This document shows, in pieces, positions 12,667 through 26,275 of a stretch of 64,000 bases of DNA (the first letter of the stretch is position 1; every line of letters starts with the position of its first letter). Position numbers and translations under genes: made by a program. The notes beneath the pieces are model-generated. The model was not told where the DNA came from and did no database searches. It saw nothing but the letters and a program-made list of their open reading frames with translations. Source of the DNA: Oxyruncus cristatus (Eukaryota; Chordata; Aves; Passeriformes; Cotingidae). The stretch covers positions 1 through 64,000 of the forward strand of contig VXAY01001956.1 of the NCBI GenBank assembly GCA_013399855.1, written 5' to 3'.

Positions 12667-14729
12667 CTTTATTGACTTTTTATGTTTAAGGCATAACAAT
12701 ATGGACCGGATCAGAGTAATTTGTAGATGATGCTAGTTACTCACTGTGAAAGGAGCAGAATGTTCTCTTAAGGGATATAAGGAAAATTTAGAGGGATCTA
12801 AGTTTGTCTGTTCTTATGCAGATGCCCAAACCACTGCAGGGCTACAGCATAAATTAGAACAAAGGTGAGTTTGTATGCTCTTGGTGAATGCTTAACACTT
12901 TCCTGTTAGCTGCATATTCTGTGAGATGCCTTTCCACAGAGCCTTGTTCATTGCTTTCATTTAGAGTCTCACAAAGTCCAGTCCAGTTGGTTGAAATCAG
13001 AGGTGTCCATGTAAAGGGGTATAAAGTCTAAAGGCTTAGATATGAGCATAGATTACTATGGGCAACAATTCTGAGAATTAAAAAAGGGAACACTGCATCA
13101 CAGGATGAGCTCTGAATGGAACAAAAGGATTAGCTTAAACACATGCTCAAAATAGAAAATAATTTTAGCAATGTTGTTCAATGACAAGGGTTGTTTTTTT
13201 CTCTCAGAACTTATCTGCAAAGAAAAAAATACAGCAAAGCAACTTCTCTTCCATTGAGCTTTCAGGGCTAAATTCTCTTTCAGTACAAGTTCTACAAACT
13301 AATTTAAGAATCTCAGACAATGGACTGGATGATTCGGTACAGTCACATTATCATAGGCATTGGGAATGTTGCCCTTCTTTGTTGGAGGTCTTGCCAACTC
13401 ACCTGCCACTCGCTTGCTGCCCAGCAGCCTGGCTGGTGTCTCAAGCAATGACTAAGTCTTTGGGGAAAGTTTAGAATTTGCAAAAGTGAAAGCATAGTTT
13501 AACTGTGTGTATACCGTTCCTTTTCAGAAGGCATATTGCAATCAAGGCTGTAACAGGCACATCTACTCCCTCCTTTCTTGGTAGTGTTGATTTGGGCAAT
13601 AAGACAGTCGCGTTTATGGAGCAAATTACAGTCTGATGTGATACACACAGCAGTCCAGAGCCCTGGATCAAAAAGGTTGCCCACTAGGATATTGGGCATT
13701 CTCCTATAGAATTCCGCTTCACAGTGCTTCTGCTTTAGAAAAAGTCCCAGGCACATGCAATTAGGCAAGGCTTACTAGAGATACTGTGTTTATCCAAAGC
13801 AGTTACACGACACCAACCACTGGCTGCAAAAAGTGTGTACTGAACTCAACATCTGCTCATAGCTCCTATAAGAGATGGAAGATAGGGAGTAAGTTTAATA
13901 TGGTTAATAAATAAATAAAAATAATAATAAAATACTATTTTCTCTCACACCCATTCTGCCTTATTACCTGTCTCCAGGAGATGGGTACATCTTCACAGCC
14001 TAATCCCTACCTTCATTTAGTCCACTTAGAAACTCATCTTCCCTTTCTGGACTTTCATTAGCTGTTGTAATAGGGTTAAAAACTCTTTAATCAAGCCGAA
14101 TAAATTCCATAAGGGTATACCTAGCAGCAGATGTGCACATTTGTTACCAGCACTTTACTCGAACACCTGTGTTACTCAAGTACCTGGAAGTTTGATTAGC
14201 CTTTAGAAAGAGGAGATCACTAGTTTTTTTCAGCACCTAAATACAAGTTTCATGATAGTTTTTATGATGACAGCAACTTTTAATGGTCAAATGTGAGAAT
14301 CCAGTTTTCCTGCAAAAGCCCAGAGTGCAGAGGACCTATGTTAAATGATTAGAGACTAGACTCCACAGAAACTGAGCACCGATCAGATTTTTTAAAATCT
14401 CGCTAATTCCACGTTTTGTTGCAGCTTTTGTTTGCAATTACTTGACTTAGTTCAGTTTGAAAGGATGTCTGAAAAGTGGCACCACTCAAGTATTTTAGTT
14501 CAGAGAACTCTCTGAACTAGGGACTTGAATTCATCCTTCCCGTTTTTTCAAGTAAAACTCAGTCCACCATCACTTCTGGTTTAGATAGCGTTTCCTCTTC
14601 CGACTTTATTCTTTGCAGCAGCAGGAAGGATTTTAAAGCTGAGCCATTTATAGCCTTAACCCATTGAATTACTTTCTGGGGAAGTGGTTAAGAACATTTT
14701 CCTTTGGAAGAACCAGCAACGGTGCTGTG
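12667..14729. other. Unannotated stretch
   Basis: No gene or recognised repeat was seen. A small A/T-rich simple tract (TAAA and AAT units) lies at 13906-13932. The longest open frames are under 100 codons and featureless. Confidence 0.55.
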
Positions 14730-14800
14730 TAAGTATTCCAAATCATAATGCATGTAAGAAATGAAACTAAGACAGTAAGTGTTCCAAATCATAATGCACG
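14730..14800 (+). repeat. 25-bp direct repeat pair
   Basis: Positions 14730-14754 and 14776-14800 match at 23 of 25 bases, with start points 46 bp apart. Both contain TTCCAAATCATAATGCA. A local duplication is the simplest explanation. The ATAATGCA core resembles a POU/octamer-like site, which is speculation. Confidence 0.85.
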
Positions 14801-17800
14801 CACCAATAAAGTGCTGGGTTTAAAAATGCCTCCATTTACTTGTGTAGCACAAATGAAGTCAGTGGGGTTTCAAATTAAATAAAACTTGGCAATTCTTCTC
14901 AAGAAGCCATATTTTGTTTTGCTAGATCTGCATAACTCAGAACTGCTTAAGTGAAAGTTTCTTGCACATAAGAGAGATGAATTTAGCACAAGAAAGAAAT
15001 TCTTCTTAATTTAAATCTCTAAGGCAAACAGGTGTTAGTCTGTGCAGAATTTGGCCCTTTTATTCTACCCCTACATTTCTGTTCTCTCTAAAACAATTGT
15101 GCAATTTCACCATCCGCTCAAAGATAAAATGTCACTCTGAGACCAAGGCATGGATCTCCTAGCTCTGAACAGTATCAGTCCCGATAAATGAAAGAAACAG
15201 AGAATAAATGCAATGTAAAAATAACACCTGAGAAAGCTATATTCTCTTATTTTGATTTTTAAATTTTGCCTAAGATATGAAGAAAACCATGGAAGTATTG
15301 CAGTTTTTTTTAATCACTGCTCAAGTATGTCTAGAAAAAAAGCAATAAGTGTTAAACACCCTTTTATCCTGCCTTTCATCATCCCGAGGTTGTTATTTTG
15401 TGATCTCAAAGGTCTCAAACAAGAGCCACCAATGTTTGTAATTACCTCATCTATTCTACAAGTTGCAAATAAAAGGTTTTATTTGCATTTGCCTTAATAT
15501 GATGAGTTAAGAGTATTTTCAAGCTAAGTAAGTAATGACAATATGTTTATCATTCAAGTATATAGAATATAAGCTAAGTTGTACTACGGAGGCACCCCAA
15601 TTCTCCAGCAGTTCTGCTAGAGTATTCAAAGCATAGTACTTTGGACCACTTTGAAGGCTTTCTTTTGGAAGAAACAAGATGAAGTCCTAGTTCCAGACCC
15701 CAGGAGTCTGGAGATGCACAGGTGTCTTCTGGCAGACAGTAGAAACCAAGGAGGCTCCCCGGCTGTCTCTGTGAAAAGATTGTGGGGAGCAGACGCTCAT
15801 ACTCAAGGCTCCCCAGGGAGTTTGTCACAGACACCAATTATCGTATTTGAAGAAGTGGGATAAAAATAAATCTTATTTCTTTCCTGTCCTCTATTTCAAG
15901 ATGAAAGAAAAGATGGTCTAAACGAATAGCCAAAAACGCCCAAAACAGAAACAACAAAGACCATTTACCTCCTTTTCACTGCTACATCATTAAAGCACCA
16001 TGTAGACATGAAGGAAGAGAGGATATTTCTTGGGGAATATTTTGTTTTCTTTGTGAGTTCAAGGGAATACACCTCTAGAGTGTTCCAGAAATGCAGAGGA
16101 ATGAGGTGGGGTCTGGTGGTATCTGACATGCCAAAGAATTGACTCTGTTACTGCTGGTGGCCAGCAGGAGACAATGTTGCAGTGTTAATAAATCATTATT
16201 AATTCCAATTCCTGAATAACAGTGAGCTCTGCTAACTACCTAGCTATTCTCTAATGGTCAGTAAAGAAATACAAACAATATTTTGAAGTCTTTAGAAAGG
16301 ACCAAAGCCTAAACAGCATTAAGGTGGGCTTTCTGTTGAGCTGTGCTAGTTATGTCTCCTACTGCAGATCTAGGCAAATTCCTTTAGTCTTTGGATGCTT
16401 TGCAGGAATTTTTAATAATTATATTGCAAATCTGATTTCTGTGGGTGCTCCTGTGTGCCTGATCTCATAAGGTTGCATCATCCTAAAGGTAGGTTTATAT
16501 TTTCAGACTAATTTTTTGGAAGAAACTGGTTTACAAATGGCTTCATAGAGAATTTTATCAGTTTGAACACAGAAAGAATTCTGATATTCTGTTAATGTAC
16601 AGGGATGTGACAGATACACCCACACAGTCTGTGTACAGAGAGCAAGAGAGACAAACACATGGGCATTTTGTTCTTGTAGTGACTGTAGCTGCTGTATTGT
16701 CTGTGACATGCCAAGTTCAGGAGAAGGATGTCCAATGGTGATGCCAGTCATTGATTAGGAGACCAGGTATACCAAAGACAAAATAGTCATTCCCTGATCT
16801 TCTAAGAACTTCAGGAGCAGGATCTAACTTCTCTCTATCTTTGGGCTTCATAACAGACAACCCTTTGTGAATGAGGCTAGGATTTGATCCAGTGTCTTCA
16901 TAATTTTTATGAGTCCAGTATTTTCCCATTTTTTGATTTATACATGAGACTGACCATAGAGCAGTTAACATATCATCTTGTTCTCAGTTGTTCCTTTCTG
17001 CTGTTGCCCTCTATCTTGTGCTCTAATGCTGAGACTACATCTAGTCTGCAGGAGAGGTGAATGAAAAAACTCACTGGGCAGCTCTAAAACATTTATTTCA
17101 CACTTTCATGTTGTTATAAATCAAAAGAAAAGGTAAGAGGAGAAAAAAATTCTGAGACAAGTTTACAGGTGGAAAAATAGGTATCTGGAGCAGTGAATTA
17201 TGCCTAGATATACCTGGAATCAGTGGTCACCCCGATCTATGTAAACATCTTGCAAATTCTGGCCACCAAGCCAGTGTAGTGTGTGCAGGGCATTAGGAAG
17301 GAAAGAGTTGATGGGAGAATCTACTTAAATCTCTTCTAAACTGAGAGATAGTGGTATCTGTCCCCCATACATGAGAGGTCTGAGCAACAGCTCCGTGTGC
17401 TGCTCCCTTACTCTTACCGAGAAGCTGAACTGCCAGCAGAGCTGTGGTGGCTGGCTTAAAGTAGTATCAGAGCAAGGAGAATGGAAATGTTGAGTAGCTA
17501 GTTCAGGGCAAAAGCAGCTCTGACTGAAAGATCACTGGGAGCTTTAACTAAGCCAATTTACCCATCTGCATCTGGCACTTGTCCATCCCACACTGAAAAT
17601 GAAGTACTAGCAGTGGGAGTGGGAAGCCATGAGGTGACCTATCAAGCAGTCCAAGTAAAAAAGCAGAGGAATAGTGCAAATAGCTAGACTTCAGGAAAAA
17701 CATCATTTGACACTGCACGTTACTCTGTCAATCTGCCTTCCTGGTTATTTCCTTTATCCCTTTGATAAACTGATCTTCGCTATGTCAGTTGATTCATGCG

Positions 17801-20800
17801 TGTCGAGAGGAAACTAGCACACTGAACAACAGAAAGTTTAATTTCATTTTCTCAGGGTGTTTTTTTGGTTGGTGGGATGAGGACAGAGGCTCAAGCTGAT
17901 ATTTCTTCAGTATTTCCTCAAATATAAGCCCAATCCCTATTGTGGCCAATCAAGAGTTTTCAGAAGGGTTATAACCAAAAGCAGAAAAGCTGTTAAGGCG
18001 GACAAAGCTGCCTGCACACACTTTTCCTCCCTTTTTCCTCAGTGAATATCAGCATACAGTCACATTCCTACTCATCCCTCTCTTAAATCCAGTTCAGAAC
18101 ACCAGATAAACTCAGAATACCACATTTCAGAGTTTGGCAGAGAACAACCATTAAATCAAAAATATGATTAGAGAATAAGACCTGTCAAGGGAAATGCTAT
18201 CATCCACCCTTCAGAAAGACTCATCTTTCCTGTGATTGAGCATGTCTTTAATAAGAGTCTGTCTGCAGAAGAGGGACACTGGTGCAGCTATTCTTAGAGA
18301 TCAGCCAACAGCACCAACAGGCTTGTATGTCATTCCTTATTGCTCAGGAGGAGTTTGGATGCTGAGCATATCAGTTCTGACAGAGACTCTATGATCTGTG
18401 TCAACGTGAGGAGCATGCTGCTCGTATCTGAAGTCAAAGCAAAAGGAAAATGCAATGATAGTTAGCTGCTGTTCACAGCCGAGCTGAAGTCACAGACACT
18501 AAGCTTTACCTTCAACTGGAAGAGCCCAATTATGGTAGGAAACAGCAAAGCTGTGGGTACAGAAAGGTATTTAAATTCCAAGACACATTGCTTTCTTAGC
18601 TATGGTACACTGTGGTTTATGGAAAAGCAGGCAAAAAGCAACTCAGAATTTGCATTTAACACACATAGTTGTTACTAAGGCTATACCAAGACTAACCTTC
18701 AGAGTCCTCTGCTGCCTTGCACTACAACAATTACATAATCCCTAGCAGAAGAAGTCAGAGACCCTTTGGCTAAGTAGTGAGCAGTGAGTCTTTCTGAATA
18801 ACTACTTGCTACCTAATAAAAATGTCAGCATACTGGATATTTATTCACAGAGCAAATCACTATCATGAAGGGTTACTTGATCCAATCATAAGTTAGTATT
18901 TCTAGCACAGATGAAAACCAGAATCACTGTTGACATCCAGGTGATCGTAGTTACATTGCAGCTACTCAGGTGTTTTTGCCCTGAATCGTCAGTGACAGCA
19001 AGTTTTGGAAAAGGATTCGTATTCAGGGGATAAAAAGTGACAACTCTTGATAGCCAGCGCAGTCCACGTACCTTTGCAAACTGTACAGTGAAAACAAACA
19101 CTTCAGTAGCTGCACTTTTCAATTTAATAGGTCAACTTACCTCTAAAATGGAAAGTGAGAATATTTATCTATATTAAGCTGTGCAATGCTTTACTGAACA
19201 GTAGGACATCCTCCATTAAAAGCAAATTGGAGAACATTTGTGTGGGAAACCATGAGTAAGGCTGTGTAGAAACTGCTAATGTTTGACCGTGCATTTCATG
19301 TGCGGTTACACAGGCTGTCGAGCAATGCCAAGACTGTCTAAGTACTTCTTTGATGACTTAAAATCAAGATTTTTTTTTTTTTTAATTAAGACAATTAGGG
19401 CTTTCTTCACAGATACTGACTTGCTAAGCTCATCTGTGCTAACGCCTGTAAGGAGCAGTATTGTCTTCTAGATTGCATCTTCACCATGCCTCAGGCTTTA
19501 TTTACAATTCTTTTTTGCATGTTGACTGGCTTATCCCTCATGGTCTCTTCCTCTTTCGCCTTGTACCTAATTGTCCAAGTTGCACGATGCACAATCCTTT
19601 CTTGGTACCTTAGTGAGTGATACTTCACTTTCTCACTTTGTGCTGAGTGATACTAAATTCTGAATCACAAACACCATCTCTTGACTTTGCCATAGCCAAG
19701 TCCTCAAGATCAGAATATGTCGTGCTCCACATCTGAGGCCCTTTACTTGTGTGGATTATCCAGACTCAACACACAGGATTTTGCCCTCTGTTCATTCAGA
19801 TTCAAATGCCTAAGGACATAACCAGCTCATTGGTTAAACAACTTCCTACATCACAGTGGCACATGCCTCAAACCACTTCAAGGGATGAGGAGCATTTATT
19901 CAAATAATCTTGCACAGTGATGGAAATATCACAGGATTTGTTATGTATGCTATCAAGTGTTTCCCAGTTGGCAACACAGATGATAGCACAGTTGAGTTTT
20001 ATAATACTTTGTAGTTCTTTTGTAAAAGTAGTAACAGACTTAATCTGACTAAAAACCAGCCAGTTTAAAATAGTCTGGATCCTATAGGATTCTCTCAGTA
20101 GCTATCACTATCTGGCCAACATTTGGAGATCTAACTATGTCACCAAAACAGAGAAGCTCCTAGGGAGTCAGGTCTGTTTTACAGCAGCAGGTTTAAGAGA
20201 TGAAGAGCATTTCTTCCCTGGCTGTACAGATAATTCCATAAGATATGAGAAGACCCTCAAGCAGCTATTACAGTTGCCCAGTTCCGTAACTGAATTCTCA
20301 ACCACATCCCTCATCCACTTCTGACCCCAAATGTGACACTACCTAGCAATAAATGTACGCTGCCATTTTATTTATTATAAATTCTGCAGTCTTAACAGAA
20401 AATTAAAGGTTTCATCTCAGATAGGTAAAGCTGCTTTGTGTTTTATCTTCATTTGTTGCTTTCTTTAAACATACAGTAAACAGAAAAGTGGTGTTTACTG
20501 ACAGAAGTTGAAAATTACTTTGCTGATATCCATGGCCACGCATTAATCTATTGTAGATAAAATCTGTCCCTTTTTTCACTCTTCCATGCCCTACATGTGA
20601 AGGCCAGCCACAATAATTTCCTTGATTTTTAAGATCCCAACTTGGCTACATGTATCTGATCATCAGCTATTAGCTTCTGCATAAACTTTTTCTTTGATGC
20701 ATTCTATTGCACTAGAGATGAGACAAAGATCACAGTAGTAGTTCTGCGGGGACAGACAGTAAATCTTGGTGTTGCAGGAAGTGGTGTTCGTGGTGAGAAG

Positions 20801-21654
20801 ACAGCTGTACAAATGATTCTCCCAGTCTGCGTTAAGGAGACAGGAGAATTATACCTACAGGTCTTTCTTTAGAAGAGACTAGCATAGACAGAAAGACAGG
20901 ATGACTTCACTCTGAGGGAATTTTTTTTTAACTCCCTTGAGCTTTTAAGTTCTTAGAACCACAGAAAGACCACAGAAAGAATTACGGCACTAGAAACTAA
21001 AGAAAGAGCAAACAAGAGTAACATAAGGAGCATATGGAATTGATCTGTAGGCTAGACATGGTCAAAAGAAGAAGTTGCTTACAGAAGACAAAGGAGACAA
21101 GAGAGAGAGGAGAGAGGCAGGGTGAAAGCAAGAGAAAGAGACACTGTAGTTTGAGAAGGAGCCCTGAGATGCAAAACAAGAGGATTCCAGTTGTCCTATA
21201 GGACTCATTAAGGTGTTATAATCTGATGAGGAAGCTGAGAAATATATGCAGGACATTATTTTTTCCCCAGTTCTATAAATCTTTTATGCTTGTTACACTG
21301 AAAAATAATTGGATTTAGAACACTTTACAGTTCTCATTTCTTGTCTGCTTCTTTCATAACACATATGAAGACACAAATGTAACCTTCAAACACCCAAATG
21401 GTTTAGAGAGAAAAAAAAAAAAAGTGAGAAATAAGAAAAATTACCTCTTAAGTTCTAAGAAATCTTTGTCTATGAATTATCAGTTCTATGCAAAAGTGAT
21501 AGCCAGAGAGAAGTTGTACCACAATGGCTGAGGTAAGAGATTACATGGTTGCCTTTTCCAAACACATGAAGTTCAATCAAGCATGTCCAGCATGATGACA
21601 CTCAACCACAGTTATTTGTCACAGTCAGCTGGAGGGATCTCTCCCAGGACTGTA
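14801..21654. other. Unannotated stretch, 6.9 kb
   Basis: No gene, RNA gene or clear repeat family was recognised across this stretch. A small stem (GCTCCCC at 15754-15760, GGGGAGC at 15784-15790) and a purine-rich patch at about 21083-21150 (GAGA-rich) are present. All open frames are under about 100 codons and carry no motif I could name. The stretch reads as unique non-coding DNA. Confidence 0.5.
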
Positions 21655-22040
21655 TGACAGAATTATCTGCATTAGGAACAACATTGTCAACATTGTCAGC
21701 AGGCCGAGGACGATGATCCTTCCTCTCTGCTCAGCACTGAGGAGGCCACATTTGGACTATTGTGTCCAGCTCTGGGCTTCACAGTACAAAAAAGATATAG
21801 ACTTACAACAGCAAGTCCAGAAAAAGGTAGAAAAGGTGATTATGGTACTGGAGACAGCCAGGACTGTTAAGCCCAGAGAAGAGAAGGCTCGGGGGGATCT
21901 TATCAAATGTATAAATATCTGATCAGAGGGATGGTGAAGGAGCCAGGCAGTTCTCAGTATTGCCCAGGGACAGGACAAGAGGTAATGAACACACATCGAA
22001 ACACATAATTTTCCACCTGAACACCAGGAAACGCTTTTGA
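21655..22040 (+). mobile_element. CR1 LINE fragment, distal RT region, plus strand
   Basis: The sequence follows the segment of avian CR1 that encodes the end of the reverse transcriptase. A GCATTAGGAACAACATTGTC-type start leads into the conserved block near 21738-21775 (GAGGCCACATTTGGACTATT). It continues through CCCAGAGAAGAGAAGGCT near 21871 and ends around the block CACCAGGAAACGCTTTTGAC at about 22020-22040. The copy is cut at both ends and broken by stops, so it makes no protein. The CR1 3' end is missing, so it was truncated after insertion or its tail has decayed beyond recognition. Confidence 0.88.
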
Positions 22041-23109
22041 CCTTGTGGCTTGTACGTATTATTTGCTACAGATAAGATAAAAAACTTGATTCCCAGACAT
22101 GTGAAGACTTTGTAGGACAATGGCACATTCCCGAAGCCTTCCTGCAGCACTGACTGCCTAGAAATACTAAGGTTTGCAAATCTAACATGATCAACTGGGA
22201 GGAGCAACGCCTCCAGCTCTCACCAGCTGGCTGTACCAGTGGAGAGAGAATAGAAGGAACATCTTGGAATGGTTGCTCTCAGTTTTGTTGCCTTTTGGTG
22301 CTTGGGGCTTGATCAAAGTAATTTACTGCCCACTGATAACTACTGCCCAGGAGTTAGACCCAAAAAAATTAGTAAACACTCTACAACAAGTTACAATATT
22401 ATTTATTTCCTGTCATGAATGCCTAGCTTTACTATCCAAAACAATCAATTCTACAAGATGAGTATGTTCCTGAGTTATAGCTGTTTCACACAAGTGTATT
22501 TTGAGAGAAACACATTAAAAAAATTTTGATTCAGAGCCTTCAATATTGAAGACATTAAATGAGTGGGACAACAGTGTTGATTGTTGCTGTTAATTATGAA
22601 GTAATTATGAGTGGATAATTAGAACTGAACCCAGCATTCTTTGTATTGGTTTTGTACTGAGCAGTATGACTAATCTAAGGCCATTGGGATGCCTGTGCTG
22701 TCTTGCAAACACATTTTGACATCATGAGTGTGGAACCACGTGCTACCCTCAGCTGCTGTACATATGCTGCCCCCACTAGTGAGGATGGTGATTCTGTCTA
22801 TGCCTTGTCCAAGGGCAAGAGCCCACCCTTGTACAGAGGCCAGTGCATAGATAAAGAAGAAAGAAGTCTGATAACAGACCTCATCATCAGAGGGAAAGAG
22901 AGTACATTGGCTACCTTTCTCAAAAGGAAATATTGTGGCAATGATTTCCCTCACACCTGTGCATGGATTTCCCGGACTAGAGTTACTCCTCCTATGGATT
23001 ATTCCAAATCTGTAACTATTAAACAGAACAATGCCAGTGATCTGCTGCTAAAACACTAATGCACTTCATAAGGCAGATCAATACCATTCTTTTCATTTAG
23101 CCGGGTGGA
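22041..23109. other. Unannotated stretch with a 118-codon open frame
   Basis: A plus-strand open frame runs 22703-23059 (118 codons from ATG) and a 94-codon minus-strand frame overlaps it. Neither carries a domain, signal peptide or repeat I recognise. Frames of this size are expected by chance in a window this large, so no gene is called. No splice or promoter evidence supports it. Confidence 0.5.
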
Positions 23110-23222
23110 AATAGGGGCAGAGGAACTTGCCCAACATCCTCCAGTATTCCAGGTGGTGGAGAAAGAAATAGAAGGTTTTCTGTCTGAATCCCAGCATTGT
23201 GTTCTCTCTCCTGTGCCTCAGC
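23110..23222 (+). mobile_element. MIR-like SINE relic, plus strand
   Basis: The order of short conserved blocks fits the core and right half of the tRNA-derived MIR family: GAGGAACTTGCCCAA at about 23120, a GGTGGTGGAGAAAGAAATAG stretch, then TCTGAATCCCAG near 23184 and a final TGTGTTCTCTCTCC. Divergence is high, as expected for an insertion that predates birds. No A and B box pair remains, so it is not transcribable as a SINE. The call rests on remembered consensus. Confidence 0.6.
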
Positions 23223-23824
23223 CAGGAGCCCTCCATATTTAGGAGAGATGTGAAAGTGGGAAATTCAAAAACTTGAAAATAGTTCCAAAAAAAAATATTA
23301 TCAGCAGGAGAAGAAATTCTTCTCCAAAGTCGATAACCAAATTGTTATTTCAGGTGAGGGAGACAGTAGATGGCAGTGTCCCCCAATACTTCCTAGGGAG
23401 ACACAGCTCTCATACTCAACATCCCTGCTACAGAGCACGGACCCATACCCCAGCTAGTGACAGATGCTAGACAGGACAGACTTCACTCCCCACTGCCAGT
23501 TAAAACCAGGCAGTGTCCGGAAGAGTAGTGCCATGCAGGCTCCTAGCTCATTTCTCCGTAGGAAAGCCTAGTAGCTCACTTGTCCTGTCTTGCAAGTTAA
23601 CCCACTATAACTGACATATGTCAGATGACAGTAGAAGATGATGACCATTTCTGGACTGAAGGAAACATTGGTCAGTCAGCTAAACAAATATGTTCTATAG
23701 TAATAACTCATGACAGCTTTCTATTTTCTAAAGTCCTGACATCTGGCCTTCAGACACAAGGTATTAAAAAGCCAGGAAAAAGGTCCTAGGGGAGAACAGG
23801 GATCTGCCTTCAAATTATGTGCTT

Positions 23825-23890
23825 CCACTGGCGTCCTGTGTCACGATTAACAAGACACTATGCCTCTCTGCATTCTGGTTGCTGTTGCAA
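23825..23890 (-). mobile_element. Possible MIR-like SINE relic, minus strand
   Basis: The run CTGTGTCACGATTAACAAGA, then CACTATGCCTCTCTG, resembles the complement of the MIR core (in reverse: a CTGTGTGACC block, an AGTCACTTAACCTCTCTG block, then a pyrimidine-rich part). Only this short core is visible. It could be a chance match. Confidence 0.4.
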
Positions 23891-26192
23891 TGCAAAAATC
23901 TCTGCTTTGGGATATATACTAAACATTAAAAAAATTCTGCTCTCTCCATCAGTGAAAGAATTCAGAATAACGCAAATGAGTCAAAGAATCAGATTTCTAT
24001 GGCAGATATCTGAATAGCTGCTGGAATCTTCTCACAGGAAATTGTCAAGACAACCACAATATAGAAGCTCTAATAAAAACCTAGAAGAGAGATAAAGAAA
24101 ATAAGTAATGCAAAGAAGGAGCATTTTCTAATGGTTTTCTCAAAAACAAATCAAAACTGGGAAGAGTTGTGAGGCAGATACCTTTCAGATTTCTCTGAAA
24201 GAAGAGGAGCGCAACACATTAAATCAACAGAAAGGTCAAGAATTAAAACACCTACTACTTCCAGTGCTGCTGGATATTCTGTTCCCTTGTAAAAATCAAC
24301 TTAACTCTATCAACCAGAATATTGGTATATACAAGCTGGTCATCTGACCTCTTCCTGAGCTTCAGTATTATCTTGGACTCTGAAGAGCACTTTGCAGCAA
24401 AACAACTCATGCAGAGCACAGTGATGTGAACTTTTAACATGAACAATGAGACAAGAGCATAGGGATAAAGAATAACAGCAAACTAAGCCAACCTGACAGG
24501 ATATGCCACCAGCATTTAAAATTAGCCCTAATGGGTCATCTAGGCACCTAAAGCTCCCTGGCATGCTGATTTTAGAGTTCTTGCATGGTCTGAATTGATT
24601 CTTCAGCTCTTTCAAAGTGTGAGGAAGATAGACTTCCTTTTGTGCTCACAAAGACTGGTTTCTACGATCTTTGCCAATTACATTGCCTTGGTCATATACG
24701 GGCATCTCACATTTTGTGGAATTAGAAGTTTGGCTGGTTTGTGTGTGCAGAGCTAGAAGTTCCATGGACTAAGCAACAACTTGGTAAAAATCACTGAAGG
24801 ACATAAAAAGAAGAGATTGTTCAGCTGTGGGAGAGGAAGAGGAAGTGCACTCCTACATTAACCCCTAATTTTAGGAGTCTGCATGGTACACAGATACCTT
24901 TTACAAAGGCACTTTGCCACAGACTGAACAAGGTATGAATAGCAGAAGAAAGCTGAGTCATCAGAGAATCTTGAAAAAAAGTGCTTATTTATTAAATTAC
25001 CTTTGCTTAAAGCTTTTAGACCTTTAAAGGCATCATATTATAGCTATCCTATCTCTCAAGGCACTCTTCTTTCCTACAATCCCAGTACTATAAATGAAGC
25101 CAAGAAGGCCTTTACATGCTTTATTTAGTAAAAAGTTCTCTAGGCCACTACTGTTTCTTTGCACCAGCCAGGCACACTGCAGTACACTGCTCCTCTTAGA
25201 CCCTGATACCTCCACCCTGAAATGTCCTGAACATACATTCTGTTGCTGTGGGTTTAGCACCAACTTAACAGAAGAATAAGCTTTTCTCAATGGCATCAGC
25301 AGCAGTATCCCAGGAACGTGCTGGCAGGTGTTTAGCATCACAGATATTGATAACTTATCAAGATGAATTGCCAAGTAATGGCTTGGGCAGAGGTTCAAAA
25401 GCTTTTTCGGCTGGCAATTTCAGCTGTGCCACTGGTGACACTAAAGAAAGGGAAAGGATCCAAATTTAAATACCTGACAGGCGTTGGCCAGGAATTTGAA
25501 CAACAGGATTTACAAACTTCTCAGACTCCTCAGTCTTCTTTTTAAAAAAGCAAGCCTCAGGTTCATCTTGATGCTACAGAAGCCAGTGAGTTTGAAGATT
25601 ATGAAACTGATGGGCAGTCTCTCTGAACACAGGCCATAGGGTGAAGCTTTGAAACAAACCGCTGCTACAAATCCTTGCCTTCTAGATGTGTTCATGTTTT
25701 CTTTTTCTCTCTGAGCTATCAGGAGAACACCTCATCACTGTCCACTCTTCTAAACAGTGTCCTTCCAAGTCACCCTTCAGCCAGTGTCAAGCCCTGGCAG
25801 AGTAAGAGCGACACATACGACGTGATCGAGCAAGGCTCAGCTGTGCCCTCAGGCTTTGGTGTTTGCATCCAGCATCCACCTTGACATCAGACTCCGTGTC
25901 ACATTTTGTCCCAGTCTGTGTGCAGGCATGCTTGTGTTTCATGTCACATATAATAAAGAATAATTTTAAGAAGGACTGTCCTATTCTGTAAACAGTTGCC
26001 ACATACATACAGGTAGCAGAAGGTCTTGCTGCCTGCTCTTACAGAAGTCTGTATTGAACAGGGCTATGCCAACAACTGATTAATTTTTTAGTTCAGCAAT
26101 CTAAGCAACAAAAAGAAAGACTAAGTTATAGTCTTATAAACCAGGATATAATTTTTTCTTCTTCAATTCCCCTGCTCCCTTCAAAACCAAAA
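23891..26192. other. Unannotated stretch with one interrupted open frame
   Basis: At 25363-25545 a plus-strand frame of 60 codons ends at TAA. It then stays open in the same frame for another 25 codons to a TGA at about 25624. The downstream part is acidic (reading EFEDYETDG). The frame could be a decayed processed copy of an unknown gene or chance; no parent gene was recognised and upstream of its ATG the frame is closed. A 121-codon minus-strand frame (25033-25398) is also featureless. Confidence 0.4.
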
Positions 26193-26275
26193 AGTATCAC
26201 AGAATTATAGAATGACAGAATATTCTGAGCTGGAAGGGACCTACAAGGATCATCAGGTGCAGCTTTCAAGTATCT
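26193..26275 (-). mobile_element. CR1 LINE 3' tail, minus strand
   Basis: This is a short piece starting with octamer-like units (CACAGAATTATAGAATG). GAGCTGGAAGGGACCTACAA and GGATCATCAGGTGCA follow. This is the complement of the 3' end of one CR1 subfamily. Only about 80 bases remain, a severely 5'-truncated insertion. It differs from the copy at 4276 in the bases before GGAAGGGACC, suggesting another subfamily. Confidence 0.85.

Noticed and set aside
22703..23059. 118-codon plus-strand open frame
   Set aside because: Length is within chance expectation for 64 kb of vertebrate DNA; no domain, splice or promoter evidence.
25363..25624. Possible processed pseudogene with an in-frame stop and acidic C-terminus
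   Set aside because: No parent gene recognised, frame closed upstream of the ATG, and no poly(A) tail or target duplication found.
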